Assembly (NCBI GenBank): GCA_034189755.1
Contig: JAXIHJ010000056.1
Span: 1 to 26,501 of the forward strand
Origin: JAXIHJ01 sp034189755
Lineage (GTDB): Bacteria; Planctomycetota; Phycisphaerae; SM23-33
Direction: 5' to 3'
DNA: 26,501 bases
Position numbers and translations under genes: made by a program. Every line of letters begins with the position of its first letter. Within the stretch, counting starts at the first letter, position 1. Positions 1 to 7,297 of this stretch are shown here, piece by piece. A model generated the notes under the pieces. It ran no database searches, was not told the origin of the DNA, and worked only from the letters and a program-made list of their open reading frames with translations.

Positions 1-1064
1 AGCATCTCCTCGCGCGAGATACCCTGCCATGCTCGAAGGGTCTGCTCCAGCTCCTGCCCCCTGCCGCCCGAACCGCACTGCAAAACTCCCTCCGCACCGT
101 CGCTGTACAGAAGCAGGCGGTCGTTCTTGCGCAGTTGAACTTGCCTAGCCGGAAATTTCTCAGCCGGGAACACGCCCAGGAGGGTTCCCGGCGCCGTCAG
201 CGGTTCGCTTGATCCGTCGGCGTGTATAAGTATCGGAGGCGGATGCCCCGCCTGCGCGTACGTCAGCGACAGGGTGGACGTGTCCAGCAGGCAGTACACT
301 ACCGTGCAAAACTGGCAGCTCGAGAGGTTCTGCCGGCAGATGTCCTCGTTGAGTTGTGCCAGCGAAACGTCAGGCGCGACGAGTTCGTAACTGTTGCCAT
401 AGACGCGTTTGGTTTGCAGCGCTTTCTTTATGAACATTGTCAGCAGGGCCGCCGGCATGCCGTGCCCGACGGCGTCGGCGACGTAGAAACCGACGTGCGT
501 CTCGTCCAGCCGCACAATGTCGTAAATATCGCCGCTGACCCAACTGGCCGGGCGGTACAGCACGCCGAACCGCACGTCGCCGACCTCCGGCAGCCGACGC
601 GGCAGGAAATCCCGCTGAAGCCTCGCCGCCAGACGCATCTCCTCGTCCAGTTCATCGAAGCTGCCGGCGGTATCGCGGTCGCGTGCGGCAGCCAGCTCGG
701 AATGAAAACTCCTGATGACCGGTTGCAGCTCCGCTGCCGCCGCCAGTTTGGCCGACAATTCAGCCGCCGGAACACCGCTCCGAACGCAAAGAAATTGTCC
801 GCTTCCATGGGTAAGACCCCTCCATGCCTCGTCGGCCTGGTCGGGCAGCAGGAAGACGGCCACCGCCGAGGTACGGCCCAATTCGCCCAGAAGCTTGCTG
901 ACGGTGCGGGGATTTGAGGCCTGGCCGTTGGCGCAGATGATGGCAAGAGACACCTCTGAAAGCTGCGGGCCGAGTGGTTGGCCGGCGCGGGCCGGCCTCA
1001 GCTCCCATCGCTCCTGTGTCGCCCGGCGGACGTTGGCCGGAACCGGAGCGTCACCAACCCACAA
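1..1064 (-). CDS. SpoIIE/RsbU-type PP2C serine phosphatase with degenerate receiver-like N-terminus (3' end cut)
   Basis: The reading frame is open from a TTG at 1064 to the left edge, giving 354 codons with only the last residues missing. The TTG follows a clear GGAG six bases upstream, and no ATG lies between it and the upstream in-frame stop. Residues 1-75 look like a response-regulator fold, but the usual phospho-acceptor Asp strand reads LAIICANG. A helical linker (about 115-152, ending LQRDFLP) leads to the phosphatase domain: SGDIYD at 177-182, DAVGHGMP at 197-204, then LLLYSDG near the end. These are the metal-binding Asp motifs of the family, which dephosphorylates anti-sigma-factor antagonists or similar partners. 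It lies downstream of maf and the DUF192 gene on the same strand. The phosphatase call is firm; the partner is unknown, and the receiver likeness is my inference. Confidence 0.88.
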   Translation of the reverse strand, partial: MWVGDAPVPANVRRATQERWELRPARAGQPLGPQLSEVSLAIICANGQASNPRTVSKLLGELGRTSAVAVFLLPDQADEAWRGLTHGSGQFLCVRSGVPAAELSAKLAAAAELQPVIRSFHSELAAARDRDTAGSFDELDEEMRLAARLQRDFLPRRLPEVGDVRFGVLYRPASWVSGDIYDIVRLDETHVGFYVADAVGHGMPAALLTMFIKKALQTKRVYGNSYELVAPDVSLAQLNEDICRQNLSSCQFCTVVYCLLDTSTLSLTYAQAGHPPPILIHADGSSEPLTAPGTLLGVFPAEKFPARQVQLRKNDRLLLYSDGAEGVLQCGSGGRGQELEQTLRAWQGISREEM

Positions 1065-1149
1065 AATTGTCTCCTTCTTGTTCAACAGCGCAGTCCGTCC
1101 TCCCTAGTAACATCGCCGGGCAAGACATAGCCTTCTTCAATCGTCATCG

Positions 1150-1626
1150 TCACGGATTGGAGGCCTCTTTAACTGCCTCTGGAAACTCACCGGACAATAC
1201 CACTGCATCCCCGGCGCCGACCCGAACACGCTGAAACGCCCCGGCCGCCACCTCCAGCGCATACCGGGCCGGCTTCTTAGAGCGGTACAAGACGCGACCG
1301 GCCAGGTCCGGCTCAACTGCCATGGTGCAGATGTTCACGATGCGGAGATCGGCGTCTATGAAGGCTATGTCCAGCGGAATACGGCAGCCTCGCATGCAAA
1401 ACTCGAGCATTCGCGGGCGCGGGTAGATAAAGAGCATGCCGACGTCCTCGCTCAGCCGGCTCCGACCCGACAGGCCTCTGGCTCGCTGCTGCGGCGTCGT
1501 GGCCAGGTCCACGTACCAGGTTCTGCCGTTGATCGTTACGCGAGGTGTGGGCGATTCTTTCCGGCAGCTTGATACCACCGGAACCATTACGAGAAAGAAG
1601 CACAGAACTCGCAAACGCCTTCCCAT
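1150..1626 (-). CDS. DUF192 family lipoprotein
   Basis: This 158-residue protein begins with MGRRLRVLCFFLVMVPVVSS followed by Cys21. That is a lipoprotein signal peptide with a VSSC lipobox, so the protein is probably anchored in a membrane facing the periplasm. The rest matches DUF192, a small conserved domain of unknown biochemical role: a QQRARGLSGR segment, then GMLFIYP, then the signature RIPLDIAFIDADLRIV. The frame is open further upstream to 1797, but that part lies inside maf, so I chose the ATG at 1626, 8 bases after the maf stop. It is very likely co-transcribed with maf. Family assignment is good; no function can be given. Confidence 0.85.
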   Translation of the reverse strand: MGRRLRVLCFFLVMVPVVSSCRKESPTPRVTINGRTWYVDLATTPQQRARGLSGRSRLSEDVGMLFIYPRPRMLEFCMRGCRIPLDIAFIDADLRIVNICTMAVEPDLAGRVLYRSKKPARYALEVAAGAFQRVRVGAGDAVVLSGEFPEAVKEASNP

Positions 1627-1634
1627 GGGAAATC

Positions 1635-2237
1635 TTACATCGTCTTGTGCGCGGCGGGCCGTTGGCGGATTTCGCGGATCATCCGTCCCAGCAGTTCCAT
1701 CGGCAGGCCGACGACGTTGGTGAAACTGCCATCTACCGATTCTATGAACCGGTCCGCGGTTTCCTGTATGGCGTACGCGCCGGCCTTGCCGGCCCACTCG
1801 CCGGAGGCAATATAGGCATCCAGTTCCGCATCGGACATCTTTCGCATTGTTACGCCTGTGGTCTCGGAGGCGATCAGCCGCCCGCCGTCGGAACCCAGCA
1901 GTGCCACGCCGGTAATCACCGCATGCCGCGAGCCGGACAGCGCCGAGAGCATCCGCCTGGCGTCGGCCTCGTCGGCGGGCTTGCCGAGTGTCTTGTCTCT
2001 TGCCGCCACGACGGTGTCCGCCGCCAGAACGTAGCAGCCGTCTCGGCCTTCGGCAACCGAGCGAGCCTTGAAGTACGCCATCGCCTCAGCCTGCTGGCTG
2101 GGGCTAAGGCCGCGAAGATAGTAGCTCGGCTCGGAAATCGCCGGAGCGACGACCTCGAAGTCGTAGCCCGCCTCCGCCAACAGTTGTTTGCGACGCGGAC
2201 TTCCGGAAGCCAGGATTAATCTAAGAGGTTCTGTCAT
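1635..2237 (-). CDS. maf: Maf family nucleoside triphosphate pyrophosphatase
   Basis: The product is 200 residues, the usual Maf length. It opens with the family signature LILASGSPRRKQLL (8-21), followed by AADTVVAARDKTLGKP around 71-86 and GKAGAYAIQETADRFI near 150. These carry the Arg, Asp and Lys residues that hold the nucleotide. Maf proteins are cytoplasmic enzymes that hydrolyse non-canonical or modified nucleoside triphosphates to the monophosphate and pyrophosphate, cleaning the nucleotide pool; overproduction affects septation in some bacteria. Which subfamily (dTTP/UTP or m7GTP) was not resolved. It heads a minus-strand group with the DUF192 lipoprotein and the PP2C phosphatase. Its ATG overlaps by 4 bases the stop of a doubtful upstream ORF. 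Confidence 0.94.
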   Translation of the reverse strand: MTEPLRLILASGSPRRKQLLAEAGYDFEVVAPAISEPSYYLRGLSPSQQAEAMAYFKARSVAEGRDGCYVLAADTVVAARDKTLGKPADEADARRMLSALSGSRHAVITGVALLGSDGGRLIASETTGVTMRKMSDAELDAYIASGEWAGKAGAYAIQETADRFIESVDGSFTNVVGLPMELLGRMIREIRQRPAAHKTM

Positions 2238-2668
2238 AGGCGCACGCCGTAGTATCTATCTGTTCGAAGAATACTCAAGCCCAGAAACAAACGCACCACC
2301 TTTTTGGCAACTTTCGACGGTAGAGGAAAAATTTTTCGGCGGACAGACGCCCGCCGCACGCCTAGAAGGCGTTTCGGCAAGACAACATGTTGCCAAATGT
2401 AAACATATCCCGGCCCGGTAAGTTTATCCGCTGCTACAAGATAATTTTTAACAAACAGCGACAGCCTGTGGGCCGCGACGTTGATTTTGGGAAACATGCC
2501 CATACAAACCGCACATCCATTACCGCCACCACAGGCGATATTGTCGCGTAAGGCCCTTAATAACAATGGGTTATAGTCTGGCACTTTTGTCACAAATTTA
2601 AAACCCTCCGGCACCGCCGTTGCAGGCAGTAAGATTAGGTTGTCGGGACATTGAGGCCCCGGCGACAT
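2234..2668 (-). other. Doubtful 144-codon ORF upstream of maf
   Basis: An open frame from ATG 2668 ends in an ATGA overlap with the maf start, the arrangement seen in translationally coupled genes. The product is basic and includes CGGGNGCAVCMGM and a Lys/Arg-rich tail; I recognise no family. Against a real gene: the stretch is richer in A+T than its neighbours, codon choice is not like theirs, and it contains the stem-loop cluster at 2337-2394. I regard the frame as possibly fortuitous. If it is not coding, 2238-2694 is a 457-base intergenic region between divergent maf and the small gene at 2695. Confidence 0.2.
2337..2394. other. Cluster of short perfect stem-loops
   Basis: Three inverted repeats follow one another. 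CGGCGG (2337-2342) pairs with CCGCCG (2351-2356) over an 8-base loop. ACGCCT (2358-2363) pairs with AGGCGT (2367-2372) over AGA. GGCAA (2376-2380) pairs with TTGCC (2390-2394) and encloses the 10-base palindrome CAACATGTTG (2383-2392). The first stem is bordered at 2328-2336 by a run of A then T, so read on the minus strand it resembles a weak terminator. The cluster could be a structured leader of maf, a small RNA or a terminator; the sequence alone does not decide. Confidence 0.5.
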
Positions 2669-2694
2669 CCAAGGTTCTGTTAGGTAAAGCCGCC

Positions 2695-2982
2695 ATGAAT
2701 GAGGCAGCCATTAGGAAAAAACTAATCGCACTCAGTGAGGAGATCATGGATCTTCCGGCGATAGCCGCAGCCCGGCCGAACGCTACTGAAGGGGTCTATC
2801 AGTCGGCGAAGTCCACCAGCGATCTGACGGTTCAAGACGCGCTGGACTGCCTGGGCTTACAGGTTAAATATGTGCTTTTCGACCTGGAGGCGACCCGACG
2901 GGAGAACCGTTACCTTCGGCAGATGCTTGAAACCCGGCCGGGACGGAGCGACGAATCCGGCGGGTTCGGCTTTGTCAAGTAG
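2695..2982 (+). CDS. Small protein of unknown function with a helical C-terminal half
   Basis: This 95-residue protein starts at ATG 2695; a longer open frame reaches back to 2620 but lacks a better ribosome site. The sequence is acidic to neutral and mostly helical in character. A first helix-like part (AIRKKLIALSEEIMDL) is followed by a polar stretch, then VQDALDCLGLQVKYVLFDLEATRRENRYLRQML can be read as an amphipathic or coiled-coil helix, and then a Gly-rich tail. There is no signal peptide or membrane segment. Codon choice resembles the accepted genes of the window, which is why I call it real. I do not recognise the family. It is divergent from maf and stands alone. Confidence 0.6.
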   Translation: MNEAAIRKKLIALSEEIMDLPAIAAARPNATEGVYQSAKSTSDLTVQDALDCLGLQVKYVLFDLEATRRENRYLRQMLETRPGRSDESGGFGFVK

Positions 2983-3687
2983 GTCTCGCTGAGACGCATT
3001 AACCAAGAACAACGCATGCGGCGCGCGGTTCGGCCGGAGCGTGTCGCAGCATCGGCGTGGCGCGGGAATCAGTGCCCGTGTCATGCCGCTTTTTTGTACC
3101 GCAAGCCGCGTTGAAGATTGCGGGGGACGTCTATTTTTGTGCACGTCAAGAATTGCCTGAAGAAATCTGCAAGTGGATGTCGATACGCGCATATGCCATA
3201 CGTTGTATCAGGCTGGAAGGGCAGCCATATATATTGCGATTCGGCGGTTGTGGTGAGGCCTGATTGATTCAGCACGTGAGGTAACCGGGCACAGAAAAAA
3301 CTTATAAAAAAACTGATGTCGGCATTGACGTTTGGTCGATGTTAGCATAACCTATGAACCGAACAGAAACCAAAAATAATCTGCCGTTGTGCCAATTCGG
3401 GCCGGGCGGCGACTTTGTCCGCCCTTGGCCGGGTTCGTCTGGGTCGTTGCCGCAGGAACCGCCGGCACCGTCCGCAGCCGAGGGCGTTGGGCTGCAAGCC
3501 CCGCTGGTGAGCATGGGGCCAGACGGTATTCGTTGGCAGGTGCTCGCCGAGCGGTCGGCGAAAGCAACTAACGTGGCGATGACCGCAGAGTGCATCGGGC
3601 GCATATTGGCCGGAACCGGCGCAGCGGCCTTGTCTGTCGCCGCCGGCTGCATGCCTGCGGCCGCGGCTAAACAGAAGGAGCAAAGAC
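2983..3687. other. Gene-poor stretch before lexA
   Basis: These 705 bases hold no gene I can support firmly. The first 340 bases have no convincing frame on either strand. An A-rich patch at 3293-3312 and a promoter-like pair at 3325-3351 come next, then an open plus-strand frame beginning at 3354 that runs on into lexA. If the promoter is used, the lexA transcript would have a leader of roughly 330 bases. I searched by eye for a palindromic SOS box and did not find one. Confidence 0.5.
3325..3351 (+). promoter_or_regulatory. Possible lexA promoter
   Basis: TTGACG (3325-3330) stands 15 bases before CATAAC (3346-3351). The -35 is good; the -10 and the spacing are only fair. It faces lexA, about 335 bases upstream of its start. 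Transcription from here would begin just after the ATG at 3354, so that ATG could not start translation of such a transcript. Confidence 0.35.
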
Positions 3688-3899
3688 ATGCAGACCCTGA
3701 CGCCGAGGCAACTGGAGATTCTGCGGTTCATCAGGGATTTCCGCACCAAGCATGGCTATTCCCCGACGATGCAGGAGATCGGCGACTCTCTGGACCTCAC
3801 CAAGGTTACCGTCTTCGAACACGTAGGAGCGCTCGAAAGAAAAAAGGTTCTGCTTCGAGGCGCCAAGCACAGCGCTCGCTCTTTACAGGTCTGTCCTGA
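3354..3899 (+). other. Doubtful ORF overlapping the start of lexA
   Basis: A 181-codon frame runs from ATG 3354 and overlaps lexA by 212 bases in another frame. In its first 110 codons the codon choice is GC-rich at the third position, much like the real genes here, and includes an Ala-rich segment (LAGTGAAALSVAAGCMPAAA). Beyond 3688 it is clearly a shadow of lexA. It might be the remnant of a gene whose end was lost or shifted in frame, a leader peptide, or chance. No family is recognised. Confidence 0.2.
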
Positions 3900-4302
3900 T
3901 TTTGAGTTTCCGGACGAATCGTCGGGACGTGTGCCGCTTGTCGGTCTGATCGCCGCCGGCGAGCCGATTGAAGCCATCGAAGACCGGCAGGTCATCGACC
4001 TGGAGGAGCTTTTTGATCTTGATCGCCCGACTGACACGTTCGCGCTGCGTGTAACCGGCGACAGCATGATCGACGAACACATCCGCGACGGGGACTACGT
4101 TATCTGCCGGCGCAAGGCCGAGCCGCGAAACGGTGAAACGGTGGTCGCACTGTTGCCGGACGGCGAGGCCACACTCAAAAAGTTCTACCGGGAAAAGGAG
4201 CAGATTCGTCTCCAGCCGGCCAATCCGGACTACAAGCCCATCTACACTCGCTCCGTCGATATACAGGGCGTAGTAACAGGATTAATCAGACGAATTGATT
4301 AA
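3688..4302 (+). CDS. lexA: LexA SOS repressor, self-cleaving
   Basis: The 204-residue product has the full LexA plan. Residues 1-68 are the winged-helix DNA-binding domain (LTPRQLEILRFIRDF, then YSPTMQEIGDSLDLTKVTVFEHVGAL). The cleavage site is Ala90-Gly91 in GLIAAGEP. The catalytic dyad is Ser126 in GDSMIDEHI and Lys164 in ATLKKFYR, a spacing close to that of the E. coli protein. LexA dimers repress DNA-damage genes and cleave themselves when bound to RecA filaments. The recognition-helix region (TKVTVFEHVGALERKK) differs from the common Gram-positive and E. coli types, so its operator may differ too. The start is fixed by a strong GAAGGAG site 8 bases upstream. It is probably monocistronic or leads the short plus-strand group that follows. 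Confidence 0.95.
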   Translation: MQTLTPRQLEILRFIRDFRTKHGYSPTMQEIGDSLDLTKVTVFEHVGALERKKVLLRGAKHSARSLQVCPDFEFPDESSGRVPLVGLIAAGEPIEAIEDRQVIDLEELFDLDRPTDTFALRVTGDSMIDEHIRDGDYVICRRKAEPRNGETVVALLPDGEATLKKFYREKEQIRLQPANPDYKPIYTRSVDIQGVVTGLIRRID

Positions 4303-4347
4303 CGCCCTTGCCGTTCAGCGCTGTTTGCCTTTAGACTGCGTTGAATC

Positions 4348-5148
4348 ATGCCGGATGCCGATATTTCAAAGTCTATGCGTTACCTGCGTCAGGAGACCTT
4401 CGCGCCGCTTGGCGGTGACGGCCAGCGGCGTCTGCGGTCCGGCCGCGTGTTGATTGTCGGCGTCGGCGGGCTGGGCTCGTGGACCGCCGACTTACTTGCG
4501 CGTGCGGGCGTAGGTTTTTTGCGGCTGGTCGACGATGATAAGGTCGATTGGACCAACCTGCATCGCCAGTCGCTTACCGACGAGTCCGACGCCATAGCCG
4601 CCCGGCCCAAGGTCGAAGCGGCAGCCAGCCGCATCAGGCAAATCAATGACGCAGTCAGCATCGAGCCGGTGGCTGCAAGGCTGGGCCCGGACAATATCAA
4701 AGAGCTGGCCGACGGTGTGGACATTATCCTCGACGGGACCGATGATTTTCAGACGCGTTTTGTCATCAATGACGCCGCGGTGGCCGGTTCGCTGCCGTGG
4801 GTCTTTGCCGGCGTCGGCGGCGCCGAGGCGCAGACGATGACGATCGTGCCCAAGCGGTCGGCCTGCCTGCGATGCGTCTACGATTCGCCACCGCCACCGG
4901 AGCTCGAGGCGGCTCACAAGGCCGCAACGGTCGGCGTGTTAGGCCCGGCCGTCGCGGCAATCGCTTCGATCCAAGCCAACGAGGCGATAAAAATCCTCGC
5001 CGGGCGGCACGAACGGTTAAGCACTTACCTAATAAAAACGGATTTGTGGAAAAACACCGTCCAGCGGATCGACGTCTCGCAGTCCCGGCCGGACTGTCCG
5101 TGCTGCGGGCGGGGAATCTTTCAGTTCCTGGCCAAGGCCGACCGCTGA
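4348..5148 (+). CDS. ThiF/MoeB/HesA-type E1 adenylating enzyme
   Basis: This 266-residue protein carries the Rossmann motif GVGGLGS (38-44), the acidic LVDDDKVDWTNLHRQ segment, the Arg/Asp adenylation motif DGTDDFQTR (129-137), and two CxxC pairs that should bind one zinc (Cys173/Cys176 and Cys250/Cys253). Enzymes of this family activate the C-terminal glycine of a small sulfur-carrier protein (ThiS, MoaD) with ATP. At the position where ThiF and MoeB usually carry a Cys before the GVLGP motif, this protein reads HKAATVGVLGP, with no Cys. No sulfur-carrier gene lies nearby, so the partner cannot be named and I give no gene symbol. It lies 45 bases after lexA. Confidence 0.88.
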   Translation: MPDADISKSMRYLRQETFAPLGGDGQRRLRSGRVLIVGVGGLGSWTADLLARAGVGFLRLVDDDKVDWTNLHRQSLTDESDAIAARPKVEAAASRIRQINDAVSIEPVAARLGPDNIKELADGVDIILDGTDDFQTRFVINDAAVAGSLPWVFAGVGGAEAQTMTIVPKRSACLRCVYDSPPPPELEAAHKAATVGVLGPAVAAIASIQANEAIKILAGRHERLSTYLIKTDLWKNTVQRIDVSQSRPDCPCCGRGIFQFLAKADR

Positions 5149-5169
5149 TGGCCGATAAGGAGTTGCCCT

Positions 5170-6039
5170 TTGAGTTCTCGACGATTCGTCGACTTGCACA
5201 CGCACAGCACGGCATCGGACGGTAGTTGCCCGCCGGGCGAGCTGATGCGTCTGGCCGATGCCGAGCGCCTGGCGGCTGTGGCGCTAACCGACCACGACAC
5301 GACGGGTGGCCTGGCCGACGCGCGGGCCGCCGCGGGCGAGTTCGCCGACCTGCGGTTCGTCGCCGGCGTGGAGGTCTCTGCGCTGTCGCCGTCGGGCACG
5401 ATGCATATCATAGGTCTGGGTATCGATGAAAATTCCCCAGCGATGCGAAAGTTGCTCGCTGACCTACTGGCTGCACGGAATGAGCGCAACCCCAAGATCA
5501 TCGCCAAGCTCCAGGCGATGGGCGTTGCGATTGAGATGGCCGACGTGCTCGCCGCCAGACCCGCCAGCGACTTGCAGCCGGACAAGGTCGTCAGCCGGAT
5601 GCACATCGCCGAGGCGCTTCGCCGAAAGGGCTGCGCAGGGAGCAATGACGAGGTGTTCGAGCGCTATATAGGTAAAGGGGCGCCCGCCTACGTCGAAAAG
5701 GACCGCCTGCCACCGCCGCGGATAATCGATGCGATCCACCAGGCCGGCGGGCTGGCGGTGCTGGCCCACCCGGTGCAACTGCTGTGTACCTCCGTTGGCC
5801 GGCTGGAGCGGCTCATAGCCGACCTCGCAGCCTGCGGCATGGACGGCATCGAGGTCTACCACAGCGACCACAGCCCGGAACAGACGCGGTTATATCTCGA
5901 ACTGGCCCGGCGGTTCGACCTGGGCGTTACGGGCGGCTCGGACTTCCACGGAGCAGCCAAGCCTAAGGTCCGCCTGGGCCGGCCTCGCGTGCCCCTCGCC
6001 GCCATCGGTGAAAAATTCGAGAAACTCCTGTTGCCCTAG
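5170..6039 (+). CDS. PHP-domain phosphoesterase (YciV / RNase AM-like)
   Basis: The 289-residue product contains the PHP metal-binding series in order: DLHTHSTASDG (8-18), LTDHDTTGG, GVEVSAL, MHIIGLGID, LAHPVQL, and GGSDFHG near the C-terminus. It has the inserted helical domain (VVSRMHIAEAL, IGKGAPAYVEK) typical of the YciV/TrpH branch. Characterised members are 5'-3' exonucleases or 3',5'-nucleotide phosphatases acting on RNA ends. The start is a TTG at 5170, preceded by AAGGAG seven bases upstream; an ATG nearer the preceding gene is in another frame. It follows the ThiF-like gene closely and converges on ispD, 43 bases away. The family is secure; the exact substrate is not. Confidence 0.9.
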   Translation: MSSRRFVDLHTHSTASDGSCPPGELMRLADAERLAAVALTDHDTTGGLADARAAAGEFADLRFVAGVEVSALSPSGTMHIIGLGIDENSPAMRKLLADLLAARNERNPKIIAKLQAMGVAIEMADVLAARPASDLQPDKVVSRMHIAEALRRKGCAGSNDEVFERYIGKGAPAYVEKDRLPPPRIIDAIHQAGGLAVLAHPVQLLCTSVGRLERLIADLAACGMDGIEVYHSDHSPEQTRLYLELARRFDLGVTGGSDFHGAAKPKVRLGRPRVPLAAIGEKFEKLLLP

Positions 6040-6082
6040 CCGGTCCTTGAACACTGTTTTGAAAAAAACAACCACGAGTTCA

Positions 6083-6811
6083 TCACCACTGCGCTTCGGC
6101 AAAGGGATGGCTGGGTCCTTTGAGTTTTGGTTTAGGCAGCGTCTTGATGACCGCGGCGGCGAACGCCATGTCGGCGGGCGTGGTAATTTTCACGTTCCGC
6201 CGGTCGCCCGCCACGACCGAGACCGGATGCCCCAGCTGCTCGATAAGCTGTGCGTCGTCGGTGGCCTCGGAAATGTCGCCGGCGTAGGCCCGCTGCAATA
6301 GCTCCCTGCCGAAGACCTGTGGCGTCTGTGCCTCCCACAGCCGCTCGCGCGGGACGGTCTTGTCGATTACGCCGGCGGCGGACACCTCCTTGAGAGTGTC
6401 GTGGACCGGACAGGCCAGGATCGCCGCCCGGGTCTTTTGGGCCTCGGCGAATACCGCGTCGATCCATAGCTGCGAGACGCACGGCCGAACGGCATCGTGC
6501 ACACAGACAAGCTCGGCTTCGTCGGTAACCTGTTCCAAGGCGTTGCGGACCGATTCGCTCCGGGTAGCGCCGCCGGCGACGACCTTGACGCCCATCAGGC
6601 CCAAATTGCCGCCAAAGCGGTCCTTCAACTGGTCCAGCTCGCCAGGTGAGACCGCCAGGAGTATCTGGACCACGTCGTCGCGCGTGCTGAACAACTCCAG
6701 CGTTCGGATAAACAGCGGCTGGCTGCCCATACGCTGGAATATCTTGTTGCCCTTTGCTCCGAACCGCCGGCCTGCGCCGGCAGCCGGAATGATGACCGAC
6801 ACCTTCGCCAT
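6083..6811 (-). CDS. ispD: 2-C-methyl-D-erythritol 4-phosphate cytidylyltransferase
   Basis: The protein has 242 residues, close to the family norm. Key motifs are the nucleotide-binding loop IIPAAGAGRRFGAKGNKIF (7-25), the acceptor segment VHDAVRPCVS, the WEAQTPQVF box, and near the C-terminus NVKITTPADM. IspD transfers CMP from CTP to MEP, the third step of the non-mevalonate isoprenoid route, in the cytoplasm. It starts at ATG 6811 and is transcribed away from the rnf cluster, with which it shares a 165-base divergent intergenic region. Its end converges with the PHP gene. No ispF lies in the window. The C-terminal tail after the last motif is slightly extended (PKPKLKGPSHPF) and looks dispensable. 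Confidence 0.95.
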   Translation of the reverse strand: MAKVSVIIPAAGAGRRFGAKGNKIFQRMGSQPLFIRTLELFSTRDDVVQILLAVSPGELDQLKDRFGGNLGLMGVKVVAGGATRSESVRNALEQVTDEAELVCVHDAVRPCVSQLWIDAVFAEAQKTRAAILACPVHDTLKEVSAAGVIDKTVPRERLWEAQTPQVFGRELLQRAYAGDISEATDDAQLIEQLGHPVSVVAGDRRNVKITTPADMAFAAAVIKTLPKPKLKGPSHPFAEAQW

Positions 6812-6871
6812 TTAGCGCCCTTTCAGTACGGTGGGTATGATAGCCTCGATCCGCGGCGAGTTCACGAAGTC

Positions 6872-6900
6872 TTGACTTACAAACTGAAAGCCTCTTTACA
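6872..6900 (+). promoter_or_regulatory. Weak candidate promoter for the rnf cluster
   Basis: TTGACT (6872-6877) stands 17 bases before TTTACA (6895-6900), about 75 bases upstream of the first gene of the rnf group. The -35 and spacing are good; the -10 matches the consensus at about half its positions. This is offered only as the best pair in the ispD/rnf divergent region. Confidence 0.3.
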
Positions 6901-6976
6901 GGCCCGTTGTCGAACGGCTAACATTTGCGTTTCCGTTGCCTTCGCTAAGCGACGTTTGAATTCCAGGCAGGCTCAT

Positions 6977-7297
6977 ATGAAGCTACCTGACGCAAGAGAT
7001 AACGGTGAATGTCCTGATCGGTGCACCGGATGCGCATCGAGCGACGCCCGGCCGACCGGGCCTGAAGCCGGCGAGCCGCTTTCCGGTTGGCGGCTTGGGC
7101 TTCTGGCGGCTTTGGTATTTCTGTGGCCGTTGGCGCTTGCAGTGGCTGGGGCGCTGCTCGGCGAGCATTCAGGGCTCGGCGAAGCTGCCGGCGGGTTGGC
7201 AGGCCTGGCGATCGGCCTGGCCTCGGCAGCCGTAATCGCAAAGGCGACGGCCCGTTCGTTACAGGAGCGTGTTCCGAGTGACGACAATGTCGGATAA
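6977..7297 (+). CDS. Small two-helix membrane protein, RseC-like, first gene of the rnf cluster
   Basis: The 106-residue protein has an N-terminal cytoplasmic-looking part with CPDRCTGC (12-19). Two hydrophobic helices follow, roughly 44-63 (LGLLAALVFLWPLALAVAGA) and 70-90 (GEAAGGLAGLAIGLASAAVI), with a Gly-rich turn between, and then a short polar tail. The helix pair resembles the C-terminal half of RseC/MucC proteins, which often sit beside rnf or rsx genes; the usual larger N-terminal domain is missing. I chose ATG 6977 over an upstream in-frame codon at 6872, which would add a basic, non-conserved extension. The gene overlaps rnfC by 11 bases, so the two are probably translated together. 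The RseC link is inference from context and hydropathy. Confidence 0.65.
   Translation: MKLPDARDNGECPDRCTGCASSDARPTGPEAGEPLSGWRLGLLAALVFLWPLALAVAGALLGEHSGLGEAAGGLAGLAIGLASAAVIAKATARSLQERVPSDDNVG

Noticed and set aside
222..917. Long plus-strand frame opposite the PP2C gene
   Set aside because: It is an antisense shadow; the minus-strand frame carries the SGD, DAVGHG and LLLYSDG phosphatase motifs.
1545..2219. 224-codon plus-strand frame opposite maf
   Set aside because: No family features, and maf on the other strand is unambiguous.
3342..3749. Minus-strand frame upstream of lexA
   Set aside because: Arg/Cys-rich product typical of an antisense shadow in GC-rich DNA; no ribosome site.
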